Origin: Streptomyces mangrovisoli
GTDB taxonomy: Bacteria; Actinomycetota; Actinomycetes; Streptomycetales; Streptomycetaceae
Direction: 5' to 3'
Assembly: GCF_000974985.2 (NCBI RefSeq)
Contig: NZ_LAVA02000034.1
Coordinates: 62,001-126,000 of the forward strand
DNA: 64,000 bases
The position numbers and the translations under genes were made by a program. Below the pieces are notes generated by a model. It saw only the letters and a list, made by a program, of their open reading frames with translations. It made no database searches and had not been told where the DNA came from. Below are positions 49,966 through 59,332 of this stretch, one piece after another. Numbering within the stretch: position 1 is the stretch's first letter; every line of letters begins with the position of its first letter.

Positions 49966-50190
49966 GGTCGCGCAGTTCCCCGCGCCCCTTTCAGGGGCTC
50001 TCCCGCAGCCGTGCCCCGAAAGGGGCGCGGGGAACTGCGCGAACAACCACAACGCACCCGCAGGGACCCGGCACCCCCACCGTGCCCCCGAAGGGGCGCG
50101 GGGAACTGCGCGAGCAAGCACGACGGACCCGCGGATCCCCAACCACGCCCTGCAAGGGGCGCGGGGAACTGCGCGAGCGGCCACCACGCA
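49966..50190. repeat. Interspersed palindromic repeat cluster (copy 2, expanded)
   Basis: One inverted unit at about 49966-49996 is followed by three direct units beginning GGGGCGCGGGGAACTGCGCG at 50022, 50093 and 50156. Each direct unit continues into a similar ACCCGCGGATCC-like spacer. It fills most of the 439-bp gap 49816-50254, where I find no gene. Confidence 0.9.
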
Positions 50191-50254
50191 CCCGCGGATC
50201 CGCGGCACGCCAGACCACCCGGGACCCCTGCGAGCGCCGCGGCCGGCGGCCCGG

Positions 50255-51469
50255 CTAGCGGCGGCGGCCCAACGCCGCGTCGAGGTCGGACCACAGATCC
50301 TCGACGTCCTCCAGGCCCACCGACATGCGGAGCAACCGGTCGCTCACGCCCGCCCCCCGGCGATCGTCCGCGTCGACGATGCGGTGGCTGATCGACGCCG
50401 GATGCTGGATCAGCGTGTCGACGCTGCCCAGGCTGACGGCCGGCGTGACCAGCCGGACCCGGGAGATCACCTCGTGCGGATCGCCGTGCACCTCGAACGC
50501 CACCATCGCCCCGCCGAGCCGCGGGTAGCGCACGCGGGCCACGCGCGGGTCGGCGGCCAGCCGCCCGGCGAGTTCCGCGGCGGTCGCGGACGCGGCCCGC
50601 ACCCGGACCGGCAGCGTCGCGAGCCCCCGCAGCAGCAGGTACCCGGCGAGCGGATGCAGCACCCCGCCGGTGGCGAAGCGGACCTGCCGCAGCCCACGCG
50701 CGAGTTCCTCGTCGCAGGCGACGACGCCCGCCATCACGTCCCCGTGCCCGCCCAGATACTTGGTCGCGCTGTGCAGCACGAGCCGCGCCCCCTGCTCGGC
50801 GGGCCGTTGCAGCACCGGCGTCGCGAAGGTGTTGTCCGCGAGCAGCGGCACCGAGCCGCAGGCGTGCGCGATCGCCCGCAGGTCGAGTTCGGCGAGCGTC
50901 GGGTTGGCCGGGGACTCGACCATCACCAGGCCGGTGTCCGGGCGCAGCGCGTCCGTGATCCCGGCCGGGTCGGTCCAGGTGACCTCCGTGCCGAGCAGGC
51001 CGGCCGTCAGCAGGTGGTCGCTGCACCCGTACAGCGGCCGTACGGCGACCACATGGCGCAGCCCGGCCGCGGCGCGCACCAGGAGGACCGCGCTGAGCGC
51101 CGCCATGCCGGTGGCGAAGGCGACCGCGGCCTCGGTGCCCTCCAGGCGGGCGAGCGCGGTCTCGAAGCGGGCCACGGTCGGGTTGCCGAGCCGCCCGTAG
51201 ATCGGCGGGCCCTCGGGGTCCGCGCCCTCGGCGGCGAACGCGTCGATCCGGGCGGCCTCGCCCCGGGAGTCGTAGGACGGGTAGGTGGTGGACAGGTCGA
51301 TCGGCGGGGCGTGCAGCCCCTGCCCCGCGAGGTCCTCGCGGCCGGCGTGGACGGCCTCGGTCGCCAGAGCCCTCGGCCGGAGGCGGAGATCCGCGTCCCG
51401 GCCCGCCCGGACGGCTGCTCCCCGTCCGGCGCGTACGGCGTCGTACGCCTGTGTGCGCGCTGCATCCAT
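50255..51469 (-). CDS. Trans-sulfuration PLP enzyme (cystathionine gamma-synthase/lyase family)
   Basis: A 404-residue Cys/Met-metabolism enzyme. Seen are TEAVHAGRED, PPIDLSTTYP, YGRLGNPT, VESPANPTL, ADNTFATP and the PLP lysine Lys237 in HSATKYLGGHGD. The C-terminal SLGSVDTLIQHPASISH is typical. Whether it acts as synthase, lyase or methionine gamma-lyase cannot be settled from sequence. The first 35 residues are an Arg/Ala-rich extension. It is divergent, by 60 bp, from an Lrp regulator that probably controls it. Confidence 0.9.
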   Translation of the reverse strand: MDAARTQAYDAVRAGRGAAVRAGRDADLRLRPRALATEAVHAGREDLAGQGLHAPPIDLSTTYPSYDSRGEAARIDAFAAEGADPEGPPIYGRLGNPTVARFETALARLEGTEAAVAFATGMAALSAVLLVRAAAGLRHVVAVRPLYGCSDHLLTAGLLGTEVTWTDPAGITDALRPDTGLVMVESPANPTLAELDLRAIAHACGSVPLLADNTFATPVLQRPAEQGARLVLHSATKYLGGHGDVMAGVVACDEELARGLRQVRFATGGVLHPLAGYLLLRGLATLPVRVRAASATAAELAGRLAADPRVARVRYPRLGGAMVAFEVHGDPHEVISRVRLVTPAVSLGSVDTLIQHPASISHRIVDADDRRGAGVSDRLLRMSVGLEDVEDLWSDLDAALGRRR

Positions 51470-51529
51470 GGCCGGAAGAGTGAACAGTGGACGGGGTGAC
51501 AGGGGAGAAGAGCGTGCTACGTTCGGCAC

Positions 51530-52036
51530 ATGGCCGAATCCGTCGAACTGGATCCGGTGGATCTGCATCTGCTGCGGCTGTTGCAGAACGACGCCCGGAC
51601 CACCTACCGCGACCTCGCCGCCCAGATCGGGGTGGCGCCGTCGACCTGTCTGGACCGCGTCACCCGGCTGCGGCGCAGCGGCGTGATCCTCGGCCACCAG
51701 CTGCGCCTGGACCCCGCGAAGCTCGGCCGCGGCCTGGAGGCGCTGCTGTCGGTGCAGGTCAGACCGCACCGGCGGGAGCTGGTCGGACCGTTCGTGGAGC
51801 GGATCAGGGCGCTGCCGGAGTCCCGGACGGTCTTCCACATCACCGGTCCGGACGACTACCTGGTGCATGTGGCCGTCGCGGACATGGCCGACCTGCAACG
51901 GCTGGTCCTGGACGAGTTCACCGCGCACCGTGAGGTGGCCCGCGTGGAGACCCGGCTGATCTTCCAGCAGTGGGACTGCGGGCCCCTGCTGCCACCGGGC
52001 GCGACGCCCGCCAAGCCGACAGCTGAATCGGGGTGA
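51530..52036 (+). CDS. Lrp/AsnC-family transcriptional regulator
   Basis: A 168-residue regulator. The helix-turn-helix is at 8-60 (LRLLQNDARTTYRDLAAQIGVAPSTCLDRVTRL) and the AsnC ligand domain at 70-145. A short Pro-rich tail ends it. It is divergent from the trans-sulfuration gene and likely senses a sulfur amino acid. The inverted repeat TTCGGC-acatg-GCCGAA at 51522-51538 covers its own start codon and could allow autoregulation. Confidence 0.9.
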   Translation: MAESVELDPVDLHLLRLLQNDARTTYRDLAAQIGVAPSTCLDRVTRLRRSGVILGHQLRLDPAKLGRGLEALLSVQVRPHRRELVGPFVERIRALPESRTVFHITGPDDYLVHVAVADMADLQRLVLDEFTAHREVARVETRLIFQQWDCGPLLPPGATPAKPTAESG

Positions 52037-52068
52037 CGTGGGCATCGTCGCCGTAGAGTATGGACGGC

Positions 52069-53757
52069 ATGTCTGATGCCAACAGCCTTCTTCCCCGTCA
52101 GGTCGCCGACGCCTACGTCGACGCGCTGATCGCCCTTGATCCGGTCACCGGCACATATCTCGGCGTCAAAGAAAGCTCCGGCAGGCTTCCCGACACCTCT
52201 CCCGCGGGCCAGGAGGCCCGCGCACAGCTCGCGCGGGAGACCCTCGCGCGACTGGACGAGGCCGAGCGCACCCCCGGCGCGGACAGCGCCGTCGAGCGCC
52301 GCTGCGGCCGCCTGCTGCGTGAGCGGCTCACCGCCGAACTCGCCGTGCACGAGGCCGAGGAGGGCCTGCGCGCGGTCGGCAACATGGCCACCCCCGCGCA
52401 CGAGGTGCGCGACGTCTTCACCGTGACGCCGAACCAGAGCGAGGAGGACTGGGCCGCGATCGCCGAGCGGCTGCGCGCCGTGCCGGCCGCGTTCGCGGGC
52501 TACCGCGAGTCCCTCCAGCTCGGCCTGGAACGCAAGCTGTACGCGGCCCCGCGCCCGACGGAGACGTTCGTCGGCCAGCTCACCGAGTGGGCCGACACCG
52601 GCGAGGGCCGCGGCTGGTTCGAGGACTTCGCGTCCGAGGGACCCGAGGCGCTCCGCGCCGAACTCGACGAGGCCGCCCGCGCCGCCACGGCCTCCGTCGT
52701 CGAGCTGCGGGACTGGATGCGCGACGTGTACGTGCCGACCATCGAGGGCGCGCCCAACACCGTCGGCCGCGAGCGCTACGCCCGCTGGGCCCGCTACTTC
52801 AACGGCACCGACCTCGACCTGGACGAGGCGTACGCCTACGGCTGGGCCGAGTACCACCGCCTCCTCGGCGAGATGCGGCTCGAGGCGGAGAAGATCCTGC
52901 CGGGCGCCGGGACCCCGTGGGTCGCGCTCGCCCACCTCGACGAGCACGGCCGGCACATCGAGGGCGTCGAAGAGGTCCGCGAGTGGCTCCAGGGCCTGAT
53001 GGACCAGGCCATCGAGGAGCTGGACGGCACCCACTTCGAACTGGCCGAGCGGGTACGGCGGGTGGAGTCCCGCATCGCTCCGCCCGGCGGCGCCGCGGCG
53101 CCGTACTACACGGCCCCGTCCGAGGACTTCTCCCGGCCCGGCCGCACCTGGCTGCCGACCATGGGCCAGACCCGCTTCCCGGTCTACGACCTGGTGTCGA
53201 CCTGGTACCACGAGGGCGTGCCCGGCCACCACCTCCAGCTCGCGCAGTGGGCGCACGTGGCGGCGGACCTCTCCCGCTACCAGGCCACCCTCGGCGGGGT
53301 GAGCGCCAACGCCGAGGGCTGGGCGCTGTACGCGGAGCGGCTGATGGACGAGCTCGGCTATCTGACCGACGCCGAGCAGCGGCTCGGCTATCTCGACGCG
53401 CAGATGATGCGGGCGGCCCGGGTCATCGTCGACATCGGCATGCACCTGGAGCTGGAGATCCCCGCGGACTCGCCGTTCCACCCGGGCGAGCGGTGGACGC
53501 CGGAGCTGGCGCAGGAGTTCTTCGGCGCGCACAGCAGCCGCCCGGCGGACTTCGTGGAGAGCGAGCTGACCCGCTATCTGACCATCCCGGGCCAGGCGAT
53601 CGGCTACAAGCTGGGCGAGCGGGCGTGGCTGCTCGGCCGGGAGAAGGCCCGTGAGCGGCACGGCGACGCGTTCGACCTGAAGGCCTGGCACATGGCGGCC
53701 CTCTCGCAGGGCTCGCTCGGCCTGGACGACCTGGTGGACGAGCTGTCCCAGCTGTGA
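52069..53757 (+). CDS. DUF885-family putative metallopeptidase
   Basis: A 562-residue cytoplasmic protein without a signal peptide. The DUF885 hallmark is the segment TWYHEGVPGHHLQLAQW, a HEXXH-like zinc-binding motif at about residues 380-396, followed by NAEGWALYAERLMDELG, which supplies a Glu. The N-terminal half is helical. ATG 52069 is used; ATG 52060 is also possible. It lies 32 bp after the Lrp gene in the same direction. A strong hairpin follows. Confidence 0.9.
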   Translation: MSDANSLLPRQVADAYVDALIALDPVTGTYLGVKESSGRLPDTSPAGQEARAQLARETLARLDEAERTPGADSAVERRCGRLLRERLTAELAVHEAEEGLRAVGNMATPAHEVRDVFTVTPNQSEEDWAAIAERLRAVPAAFAGYRESLQLGLERKLYAAPRPTETFVGQLTEWADTGEGRGWFEDFASEGPEALRAELDEAARAATASVVELRDWMRDVYVPTIEGAPNTVGRERYARWARYFNGTDLDLDEAYAYGWAEYHRLLGEMRLEAEKILPGAGTPWVALAHLDEHGRHIEGVEEVREWLQGLMDQAIEELDGTHFELAERVRRVESRIAPPGGAAAPYYTAPSEDFSRPGRTWLPTMGQTRFPVYDLVSTWYHEGVPGHHLQLAQWAHVAADLSRYQATLGGVSANAEGWALYAERLMDELGYLTDAEQRLGYLDAQMMRAARVIVDIGMHLELEIPADSPFHPGERWTPELAQEFFGAHSSRPADFVESELTRYLTIPGQAIGYKLGERAWLLGREKARERHGDAFDLKAWHMAALSQGSLGLDDLVDELSQL

Positions 53758-53762
53758 CGGGC

Positions 53763-53796
53763 GGGTGCCGGCGGCGGGCGTACGCCGCCGGCACCC
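53763..53796. terminator. Bidirectional terminator hairpin
   Basis: A perfect 14-bp stem (53763-53776 with 53783-53796) with a 6-nt loop lies between the converging DUF885 and rhodanese genes. Confidence 0.9.
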
Positions 53797-53817
53797 CGGC
53801 TCGCACCGTGCGGGGCC

Positions 53818-54354
53818 TCAGCAGCCGCAGTCGTCGGTGCCCACCGGTGCCGTCAGCGGGTCGGCGTCGGGGCGGACCGGGCCCTGCCAGGTCTCGTACG
53901 GGAACCCCTCGCGCGCCCAGTACTCGAAGCCGCCGAGCATCTCCTTGACCCGGTAGCCGCGTTCGGCGAGGGCGAGGGCCGCGCGGGTGGCGCCGTTGCA
54001 GCCGGGTCCCCAGCAGTACGTCACCACCGGCACGGCCGGGTCGAGCAGCCCGGCGGCCTGCTCGGGGATGAGCGCGGTCGGCAGGTGGACCGCGCCGGGG
54101 ATGTGGCCCTGGTCCCAGGACTCGGTGGAGCGGCTGTCCAGCACGACGAAGCCGGGGTCGCCGTCGGCCGCGAGCGCGGCGGCCACGTCGGAGACGTCGG
54201 CGTGGAAGGCGAGGCTCGCGCGGAAGTACGCGGCGGCCTCGGCGGAGGCCGCGGGGGCGACACGCAGGACGGGGTTGGCGGCGGGGGCGGCGGCGGTTTC
54301 GGTCTCGGGGGTGGTGAGGGTCGCGGTGGCGGTCTCGGGGGCGGTGGCGGTCAT
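53818..54354 (-). CDS. Rhodanese-like domain protein
   Basis: A 178-residue protein. After an Ala/Thr/Glu-rich low-complexity N-terminus (about 1-30) comes a rhodanese domain with FVVLDSRSTESWDQGHIPGAVHLP and the loop VVTYCWGPGCNGATRAALAL. The candidate active-site Cys lies in YCWGPGCN; the loop is longer than in classical sulfurtransferases. It ends DDCGC, a second thiol cluster. It is divergent from an Lrp regulator and converges with DUF885. Confidence 0.88.
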   Translation of the reverse strand: MTATAPETATATLTTPETETAAAPAANPVLRVAPAASAEAAAYFRASLAFHADVSDVAAALAADGDPGFVVLDSRSTESWDQGHIPGAVHLPTALIPEQAAGLLDPAVPVVTYCWGPGCNGATRAALALAERGYRVKEMLGGFEYWAREGFPYETWQGPVRPDADPLTAPVGTDDCGC

Positions 54355-54488
54355 GGGGCGGCCCTTCGTGCGGAGTTGCTCGCTGCTGGTCGACACCGAG
54401 AAATCTACGGTCGCGAAGCCGGGCCCTGAAGACGCGTTCCCCGGCTCCGGCCTTGATCCGCCGGGGATTCCCCTGCTATTCATCGGAC

Positions 54489-54935
54489 ATGACCGCGTAT
54501 TCCCCGGACGCCACCGACTGGCGCATTCTCGATGTCCTCCAGCGGGACGGCCGGGTCAGCTTCGCCGACCTCGCGCGCGCCGTCTCCATGTCCGCGAGCG
54601 CCGTCACCGAGCGGGTGCGGCGGCTGGAGGAGGCGGGCGTCATCCAGGGGTACGCGGCCGTCGTGGACCCCGAGCGGCTGGGGCTGCCGATCATGGCGTT
54701 CGTCCGGCTGCGCTACCCCAACGGCAACTACAAGCCCTTCCACGACCTCGTCGCGGTCACGCCCGAGATCCTGGAGGCCCACCACGTGACCGGCGACGAC
54801 TGCTTCGTCATCAAGGTCACGGCACGCTCGATGCGGCATCTTGAGGAGGTCTCGGGCCGGCTCGGCACACTGGGCTCGGTCACCACGAGCGTCGTGTACT
54901 CCTCCCCGCTGCCGCGGCGGTCCGTGGGGCAGTGA
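54489..54935 (+). CDS. Lrp/AsnC-family transcriptional regulator
   Basis: A 148-residue protein from ATG 54489. The helix-turn-helix is at 9-55 (ILDVLQRDGRVSFADLARAVSMSASAVTERVRRL) and the AsnC domain follows, with HHVTGDDCFVIKV. It is the third Lrp-type regulator in this window. It is divergent from the rhodanese gene by 134 bp, which is its probable target, and ends 22 bp before converging sbcC. Confidence 0.9.
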   Translation: MTAYSPDATDWRILDVLQRDGRVSFADLARAVSMSASAVTERVRRLEEAGVIQGYAAVVDPERLGLPIMAFVRLRYPNGNYKPFHDLVAVTPEILEAHHVTGDDCFVIKVTARSMRHLEEVSGRLGTLGSVTTSVVYSSPLPRRSVGQ

Positions 54936-54957
54936 CTCCCCGTGCGTGTACGGCGGT

Positions 54958-57948
54958 TCAGGCCCCGTGCTGCCGCAGCGTCGATCCCGAGCGCCCCTTG
55001 ACCACCTCCAGCTGGGCGTGGACGCGGCGGCGCAGGTCGGGCACGTGGCTGACGATGCCCACGCTGCGGTCGCGCTCCCGGAGGGAGTCCAGCACGTCGA
55101 GGACCTCGTCGAGGGTCTGGTCGTCGAGACTGCCGAAGCCCTCGTCGATGAAGAGGGTGTCCAGCCGCACCCCGCCGGCCTCGTCCGTGACGACGTCGGC
55201 GAGGCCGAGGGCGAGCGCCAGGGAGGCGAAGAACGTCTCGCCGCCCGACAGGGTCGACGTGTCGCGCTCACGGCCGGTCCAGGCGTCGACCACGTGCAGC
55301 CCGAGCCCGCTGCGGCCGCGCCCGGAGCGGTCGTCCGAGTGCACCAGCGTGTAGCGCCCGGAGGACATGCGGGTCAGCCGCGCCGTCGCGGCCGCGGCGA
55401 CCTGTTCGAGCCGCGCCGCGAGGACGTACGACTCCAGGCGCATCCGGCGCTCGTTGTCGGCCGAGGTGCCCGCGGCGAGGGCGGCGAGGCGGGCGACGCG
55501 GTCGTGCTCCTCGCGCAGCGGCGCCAGCGCCCGCACGCCCTGGGTCGCCTGCGCGGAGAGCCGGTCGAGCTCGGTGCACCGGCGGGCGGCCGCGTCCCGC
55601 GCGGAGGCGGCGTCGCGCAGCCGCCGGGCCGCGGCGTCGGCACGCGCCTGTGCTGCCGCCACGTCGGCGGGCGGGTGCGCGGCGGCGGCCACGGTGTCGG
55701 CCTCGGCGAGGACCGCCCGCACCTGGGACTCCTCCTGCTGCCAGGCGTCCAGGCGCCGCTGGAGTTCGCGGTGGGCGGTGCCGTCCAGGAGGGCGGCGGC
55801 CGCGTCCCGCGGGGTGTCGAACCCGGCGCGGAAGGCGGCGTCGGCGAGGCGGGCGTCGGCGTCCTTGAGCCGCTGGGCGGTCTCCTCGGCGGTGCGCGCG
55901 GCGTCGGCGGCGTCGGTGAGCCGGGCGGCGCGCAGCTCCAGTTCGGCGGTGCGCGCGGCGACGCTCGCGGCGGAGCCCCGCGCCTCCGCCAACTCCTCCT
56001 CCAGCACGGCCCGTTCCCGCTCCAGGGTGTCCCGGCGGGCGGCCCGCGAGGCGGCCCGTACGGCGGCTTCCTGGCGGTCGGTCAGGCGGCGCTCGCGCTC
56101 CTGCTCGGCGCGGCGCAGCTCCTCGTGGGCGGCGTGCAGGGCGGAGGCGTCGCGGCGGGCGCGGGCGTACTCCCGCTCCAGTTCGTCGGCCTCGGCGGCG
56201 AGCCGGTCGGTGGGGGTGTCGCCGGCCTCGGCGCCGGCGGCGGCGAGCGCCTCGCGCACGGTGGCGAGGGCGCTGTCGTGCTCGGCGCGCTGCTCGTCGG
56301 CGTGCTGGTAGGCGGCGAGGGCCTGTTCCTCCGCGGCGCGGTCGACGTGCCCGGCGTCCTTGCGGGCGGGCGCGGGGTGTTCGGTGGCGCCGCAGACCGC
56401 GCAGGGTTCGCCGTCGGTGAGGGAGGCGGCGAGTTCGGCGGCGATGCCGTTCAGCCGTTGTTCCTTGAGGTCCAGCCAGTGTTCCCGGGCGCGCTGGGCG
56501 CGGTCGGCGCGGTCCAGGGCCAGCTGGGCGGCGCGGTCGGTGTCGCCCGCGAGCTGGTCGCGCAGCCGGGCGGCGGCCAGCCGCTGCCGCACGGGTTCGC
56601 GGCGCACCGCGAGCTGTTCGGCCCGGGTCGCGGCCTCCTGCGCGGAGTCGACGCGGGACTGGAGCCCGGTGCGGGTGGCCTCCCAGCCGGCGAGCCAGGC
56701 GTCGGCCTCCTGGAGGACGTCCTCGTCGGCCCGCTCCTGACGGTCGAGCCCGGCGCGCTCGGCGACCAGGGCGGTGAGCCGGTGCTCGGCGCGGCGGGCC
56801 GACTCCAGTCCGCCGAGCTCCTCGGCGGCGCGGCGCGCGGCGGCGGCGAGTCCGGCCGCGCCCGCGTCGGCGTCGGTGCGCGGCAGCAGGGCGCGGGTGC
56901 GGGCCTCGTCCGCGGCGGCGCGACGGTGTTCGGCGTCGGCGCTGTCGCGCAGGTCGAGGGCGGGGGCGACCGCCTCGGCCTTGCGCGCCCGCTCCATGCG
57001 GGCCTCGGCCTCGCGGTGCGCGTCGGCGCGCTCCTCCAGCGCGCCGGCCCGCTGCCGGGCCTGCTCGAACCGGCCCTGCAGCCGGGCCAGTTCGCGTACG
57101 TCCGCCAGGTCGTGGTCGGCGCCCGCGTGGGCGGACTCGGCGGCGGTGAGCCGGCAGTGGGCGACGGTGAGCTGCTCGCGTACGGTGGCGCGGGCCACGG
57201 CCGCGGCGACCAGGACGGTCTCGGCGAGGCCCGGGTCGCCGGGGGCCAGCTCCGGCAGCGGCATGGCGCCGCCCGCGGCCTGCTGCATCCGGTGCGCGTG
57301 GGCGAGCAGGGACTGGTCGTTCTCGCGGACCCGCATCTCGGCGGCGCGGCGCCGCTCGGCGAGGCGCTTTTCGACGTCGGCGAAGCGCTGGGTGTCGAAG
57401 AGTCGGCCGAGCAGCCGGCCGCGGGCCTCGGCGTCGGCGCGCAGGAAGCGCGCGAAGTCGCCCTGGGGCAGCAGCACGACCTGGCAGAACTGCTCGCGGC
57501 TCATGCCGAGCAGCTGGGTGATCTCCTCGCCGATCTCCTGGTGGGAGCGGCTGAGGTCCTTCCAGGCGCCGGTCGCGCTGTCGCGTTCGCGCAGCCAGCT
57601 CTGGGCCTTGTCGAGAGTGGTGCCGGTGCCGCGCTTCTTGGGGCGCTCCCAGGGCGGCTGCCGGGTGATCTCCAGGCGCCGTCCAGCGACGGTGAAGGTG
57701 AGGGCGACCTCGGTGCGCAGGCCGGGGTCCGCGTGGTCGCTGCGCAGGTTCTGGCCCTGGCCGCTCTGGCGGGCGCCGGGGACGGCGCCGTACAGGGCGT
57801 AGCACACGGCGTCGAGTACGGAGGTCTTCCCGGCGCCGGTGGGGCCGTGCAGCAGGAACAGGCCGGCGGCCGACAGGGCGTCGAAGTCGACGGTCTGGGC
57901 CTCGCCGAACGGGCCGAAGGCGCCGATGCGCAGCTCGTGCAGCCTCAT
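54958..57948 (-). CDS. sbcC: DNA repair exonuclease subunit SbcC
   Basis: A 996-residue SMC-like ATPase that works with SbcD to open DNA hairpins and process ends. Walker A is HGPTGAGKTS (34-43). Long coiled-coil arms flank the zinc hook, where Cys516 and Cys519 form CAVC. The C-terminal signature LSGGETFFASLALALGLADVV and the Walker B LFIDEGFGSLD complete the ATPase head. Start ATG 57948 overlaps the sbcD stop (ATGA). The arms are Ala/Arg/Glu-rich, which produces a long open frame on the opposite strand. Confidence 0.95.
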   Translation of the reverse strand: MRLHELRIGAFGPFGEAQTVDFDALSAAGLFLLHGPTGAGKTSVLDAVCYALYGAVPGARQSGQGQNLRSDHADPGLRTEVALTFTVAGRRLEITRQPPWERPKKRGTGTTLDKAQSWLRERDSATGAWKDLSRSHQEIGEEITQLLGMSREQFCQVVLLPQGDFARFLRADAEARGRLLGRLFDTQRFADVEKRLAERRRAAEMRVRENDQSLLAHAHRMQQAAGGAMPLPELAPGDPGLAETVLVAAAVARATVREQLTVAHCRLTAAESAHAGADHDLADVRELARLQGRFEQARQRAGALEERADAHREAEARMERARKAEAVAPALDLRDSADAEHRRAAADEARTRALLPRTDADAGAAGLAAAARRAAEELGGLESARRAEHRLTALVAERAGLDRQERADEDVLQEADAWLAGWEATRTGLQSRVDSAQEAATRAEQLAVRREPVRQRLAAARLRDQLAGDTDRAAQLALDRADRAQRAREHWLDLKEQRLNGIAAELAASLTDGEPCAVCGATEHPAPARKDAGHVDRAAEEQALAAYQHADEQRAEHDSALATVREALAAAGAEAGDTPTDRLAAEADELEREYARARRDASALHAAHEELRRAEQERERRLTDRQEAAVRAASRAARRDTLERERAVLEEELAEARGSAASVAARTAELELRAARLTDAADAARTAEETAQRLKDADARLADAAFRAGFDTPRDAAAALLDGTAHRELQRRLDAWQQEESQVRAVLAEADTVAAAAHPPADVAAAQARADAAARRLRDAASARDAAARRCTELDRLSAQATQGVRALAPLREEHDRVARLAALAAGTSADNERRMRLESYVLAARLEQVAAAATARLTRMSSGRYTLVHSDDRSGRGRSGLGLHVVDAWTGRERDTSTLSGGETFFASLALALGLADVVTDEAGGVRLDTLFIDEGFGSLDDQTLDEVLDVLDSLRERDRSVGIVSHVPDLRRRVHAQLEVVKGRSGSTLRQHGA

Positions 57949-59108
57949 CGGGCGACCTCCCGCAGGGTGGCGTCGGCGCGCACGGCGTCGAACGCGTCGC
58001 GCAGCACGGCCTGTTCGGCCGCGTCGGGCCCGGCGCCGCGCACATGGGCGACGAAGTCCTCGGCGATCTCCTGGTCGCCGCGGCCCGCGAGGCGCGTGGC
58101 GTACGACACCTCGTCGGCGTCGTCGGTGCGGTCCGGCGCGAAGGCGAGGCTGAGCAGGTGCGGGAGCTGCTCGGCGAGCCGGGCGAACGGATCGGCGGGC
58201 CGGACCGGGTCGGTGAGGGTGGCCTCGACCCAGGCCTCCGCGTGCCGGGACAGCTCCGGGTCGAGCAGCAGGTCCTCGAGGCGGCCGCGGATCCGGGCGA
58301 GCGGCCGCGGCACCGGGCAGTCCAGCCGCTCGGCCCGCACCGCGCCGGCCGCGTCGAGGTCGATCAGCCACATGCTCTTGCGGTGCTCGGCCTCGGAGAA
58401 GGAGTAGGCGAGCGGTGAGCCGGAGTAGCGCACGCGGTCGGTGAGCGTCTGGCACCCGTGCAGATGCCCGAGCGCGACGTAGTCGACGCCGTCGAAGACA
58501 CCGGCCGGGACGGCGGCCACACCGCCGACGGTGATGTCCCGTTCGCTGTCGCTGGCCTCGCCGCCGGTGACGAAGGCGTGCGCGAGAACGACCGAGCGGG
58601 TCCCCGGCGCGCGGCCCGCGAGGTCGGCGCGCACCCGGTCCATGGCGGCGGCGAGCACCGACTCGTGCCCGGCCTTCTCGACACCGAACTCGTCCTTCAC
58701 CAGGGCCGGTTCGAGATAAGGCAGCCCGTAGAAGGCGACCTCTCCGAAGTCGTCCCGCAGCACGACCGGGGTGCCGCACGCGGACGGCGCGGTGCGCAGG
58801 TGGATACCCGCGCGCCCGATGAGGCCCGCGCCGACGCCGAGGCGGCGGGCGGAGTCGTGGTTGCCGCTGATCATCACCGTGGGCACGCCGAGGGCGGCGA
58901 GGCGGTGCAGAGCGTCGTCGAAGAGTTCGACGGCGGCGAGCGGCGGGACCGCGCGGTCGTACACGTCCCCCGACACGACCACCGCGTCGACGTCGTGCTC
59001 GCGCACGGTCGCGACGAGGTGACCGATGAACTCGGCCTGGGCGTCGAGCATGTTCACCCGGTGGAACGCCCGGCCCAGATGCCAGTCGGAAGTGTGCAGC
59101 AGCCTCAT
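57945..59108 (-). CDS. sbcD: DNA repair nuclease subunit SbcD
   Basis: A 387-residue Mre11-type metallophosphoesterase. Metal-binding motifs are TSDWHLGR, SGDVYDRAVPP, SGNHDSARRLG, LAHAFVTGG and GHLHGCQTL. It is the nuclease partner of SbcC, encoded immediately downstream with overlapping start and stop. Confidence 0.95.
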   Translation of the reverse strand: MRLLHTSDWHLGRAFHRVNMLDAQAEFIGHLVATVREHDVDAVVVSGDVYDRAVPPLAAVELFDDALHRLAALGVPTVMISGNHDSARRLGVGAGLIGRAGIHLRTAPSACGTPVVLRDDFGEVAFYGLPYLEPALVKDEFGVEKAGHESVLAAAMDRVRADLAGRAPGTRSVVLAHAFVTGGEASDSERDITVGGVAAVPAGVFDGVDYVALGHLHGCQTLTDRVRYSGSPLAYSFSEAEHRKSMWLIDLDAAGAVRAERLDCPVPRPLARIRGRLEDLLLDPELSRHAEAWVEATLTDPVRPADPFARLAEQLPHLLSLAFAPDRTDDADEVSYATRLAGRGDQEIAEDFVAHVRGAGPDAAEQAVLRDAFDAVRADATLREVAR

Positions 59109-59244
59109 GATCCCCGAGACTAACGGCAGGGTCCGACAACCCGGGCGGTTACTCCCGTATCAGCCCGTCATGACCCCCTCGACACCGGGGCGTTATGTCC
59201 GGTTATGTACGAATCGGTGCCGCTCGCCCCACGTGTGATGCGTC

Positions 59245-59332
59245 TCAGTGCGCCCCCTCGGGACCCCTCGGAACCCCAAACCCCTCGGAGCCCCGCGGGA
59301 CCCCTCGGAACCCCTCGGAGCCCCGCCGAACC
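59245..59332. repeat. Short GC repeat (CCCCTCGGA units)
   Basis: The unit CCCCTCGGARCCC occurs about five times between 59255 and 59325, interrupted by CCAAA and GCGGGA. It fills the gap between sbcD and the YigZ gene (59109-59332), in which I see no gene. Confidence 0.7.

Noticed and set aside
49966..50190. CRISPR-like array
   Set aside because: Repeat units are GC-rich, variable, unevenly spaced (71 and 63 bp), partly inverted and related in their spacers; no cas genes are present.
54841..58407. A 1188-codon open frame on the plus strand opposite sbcC/sbcD
   Set aside because: It is the mirror of the Ala/Arg/Glu-rich coiled coils on the coding strand. Its translation is low-complexity Gly/Ala/Val/Arg without any domain, while SbcC has all family motifs.
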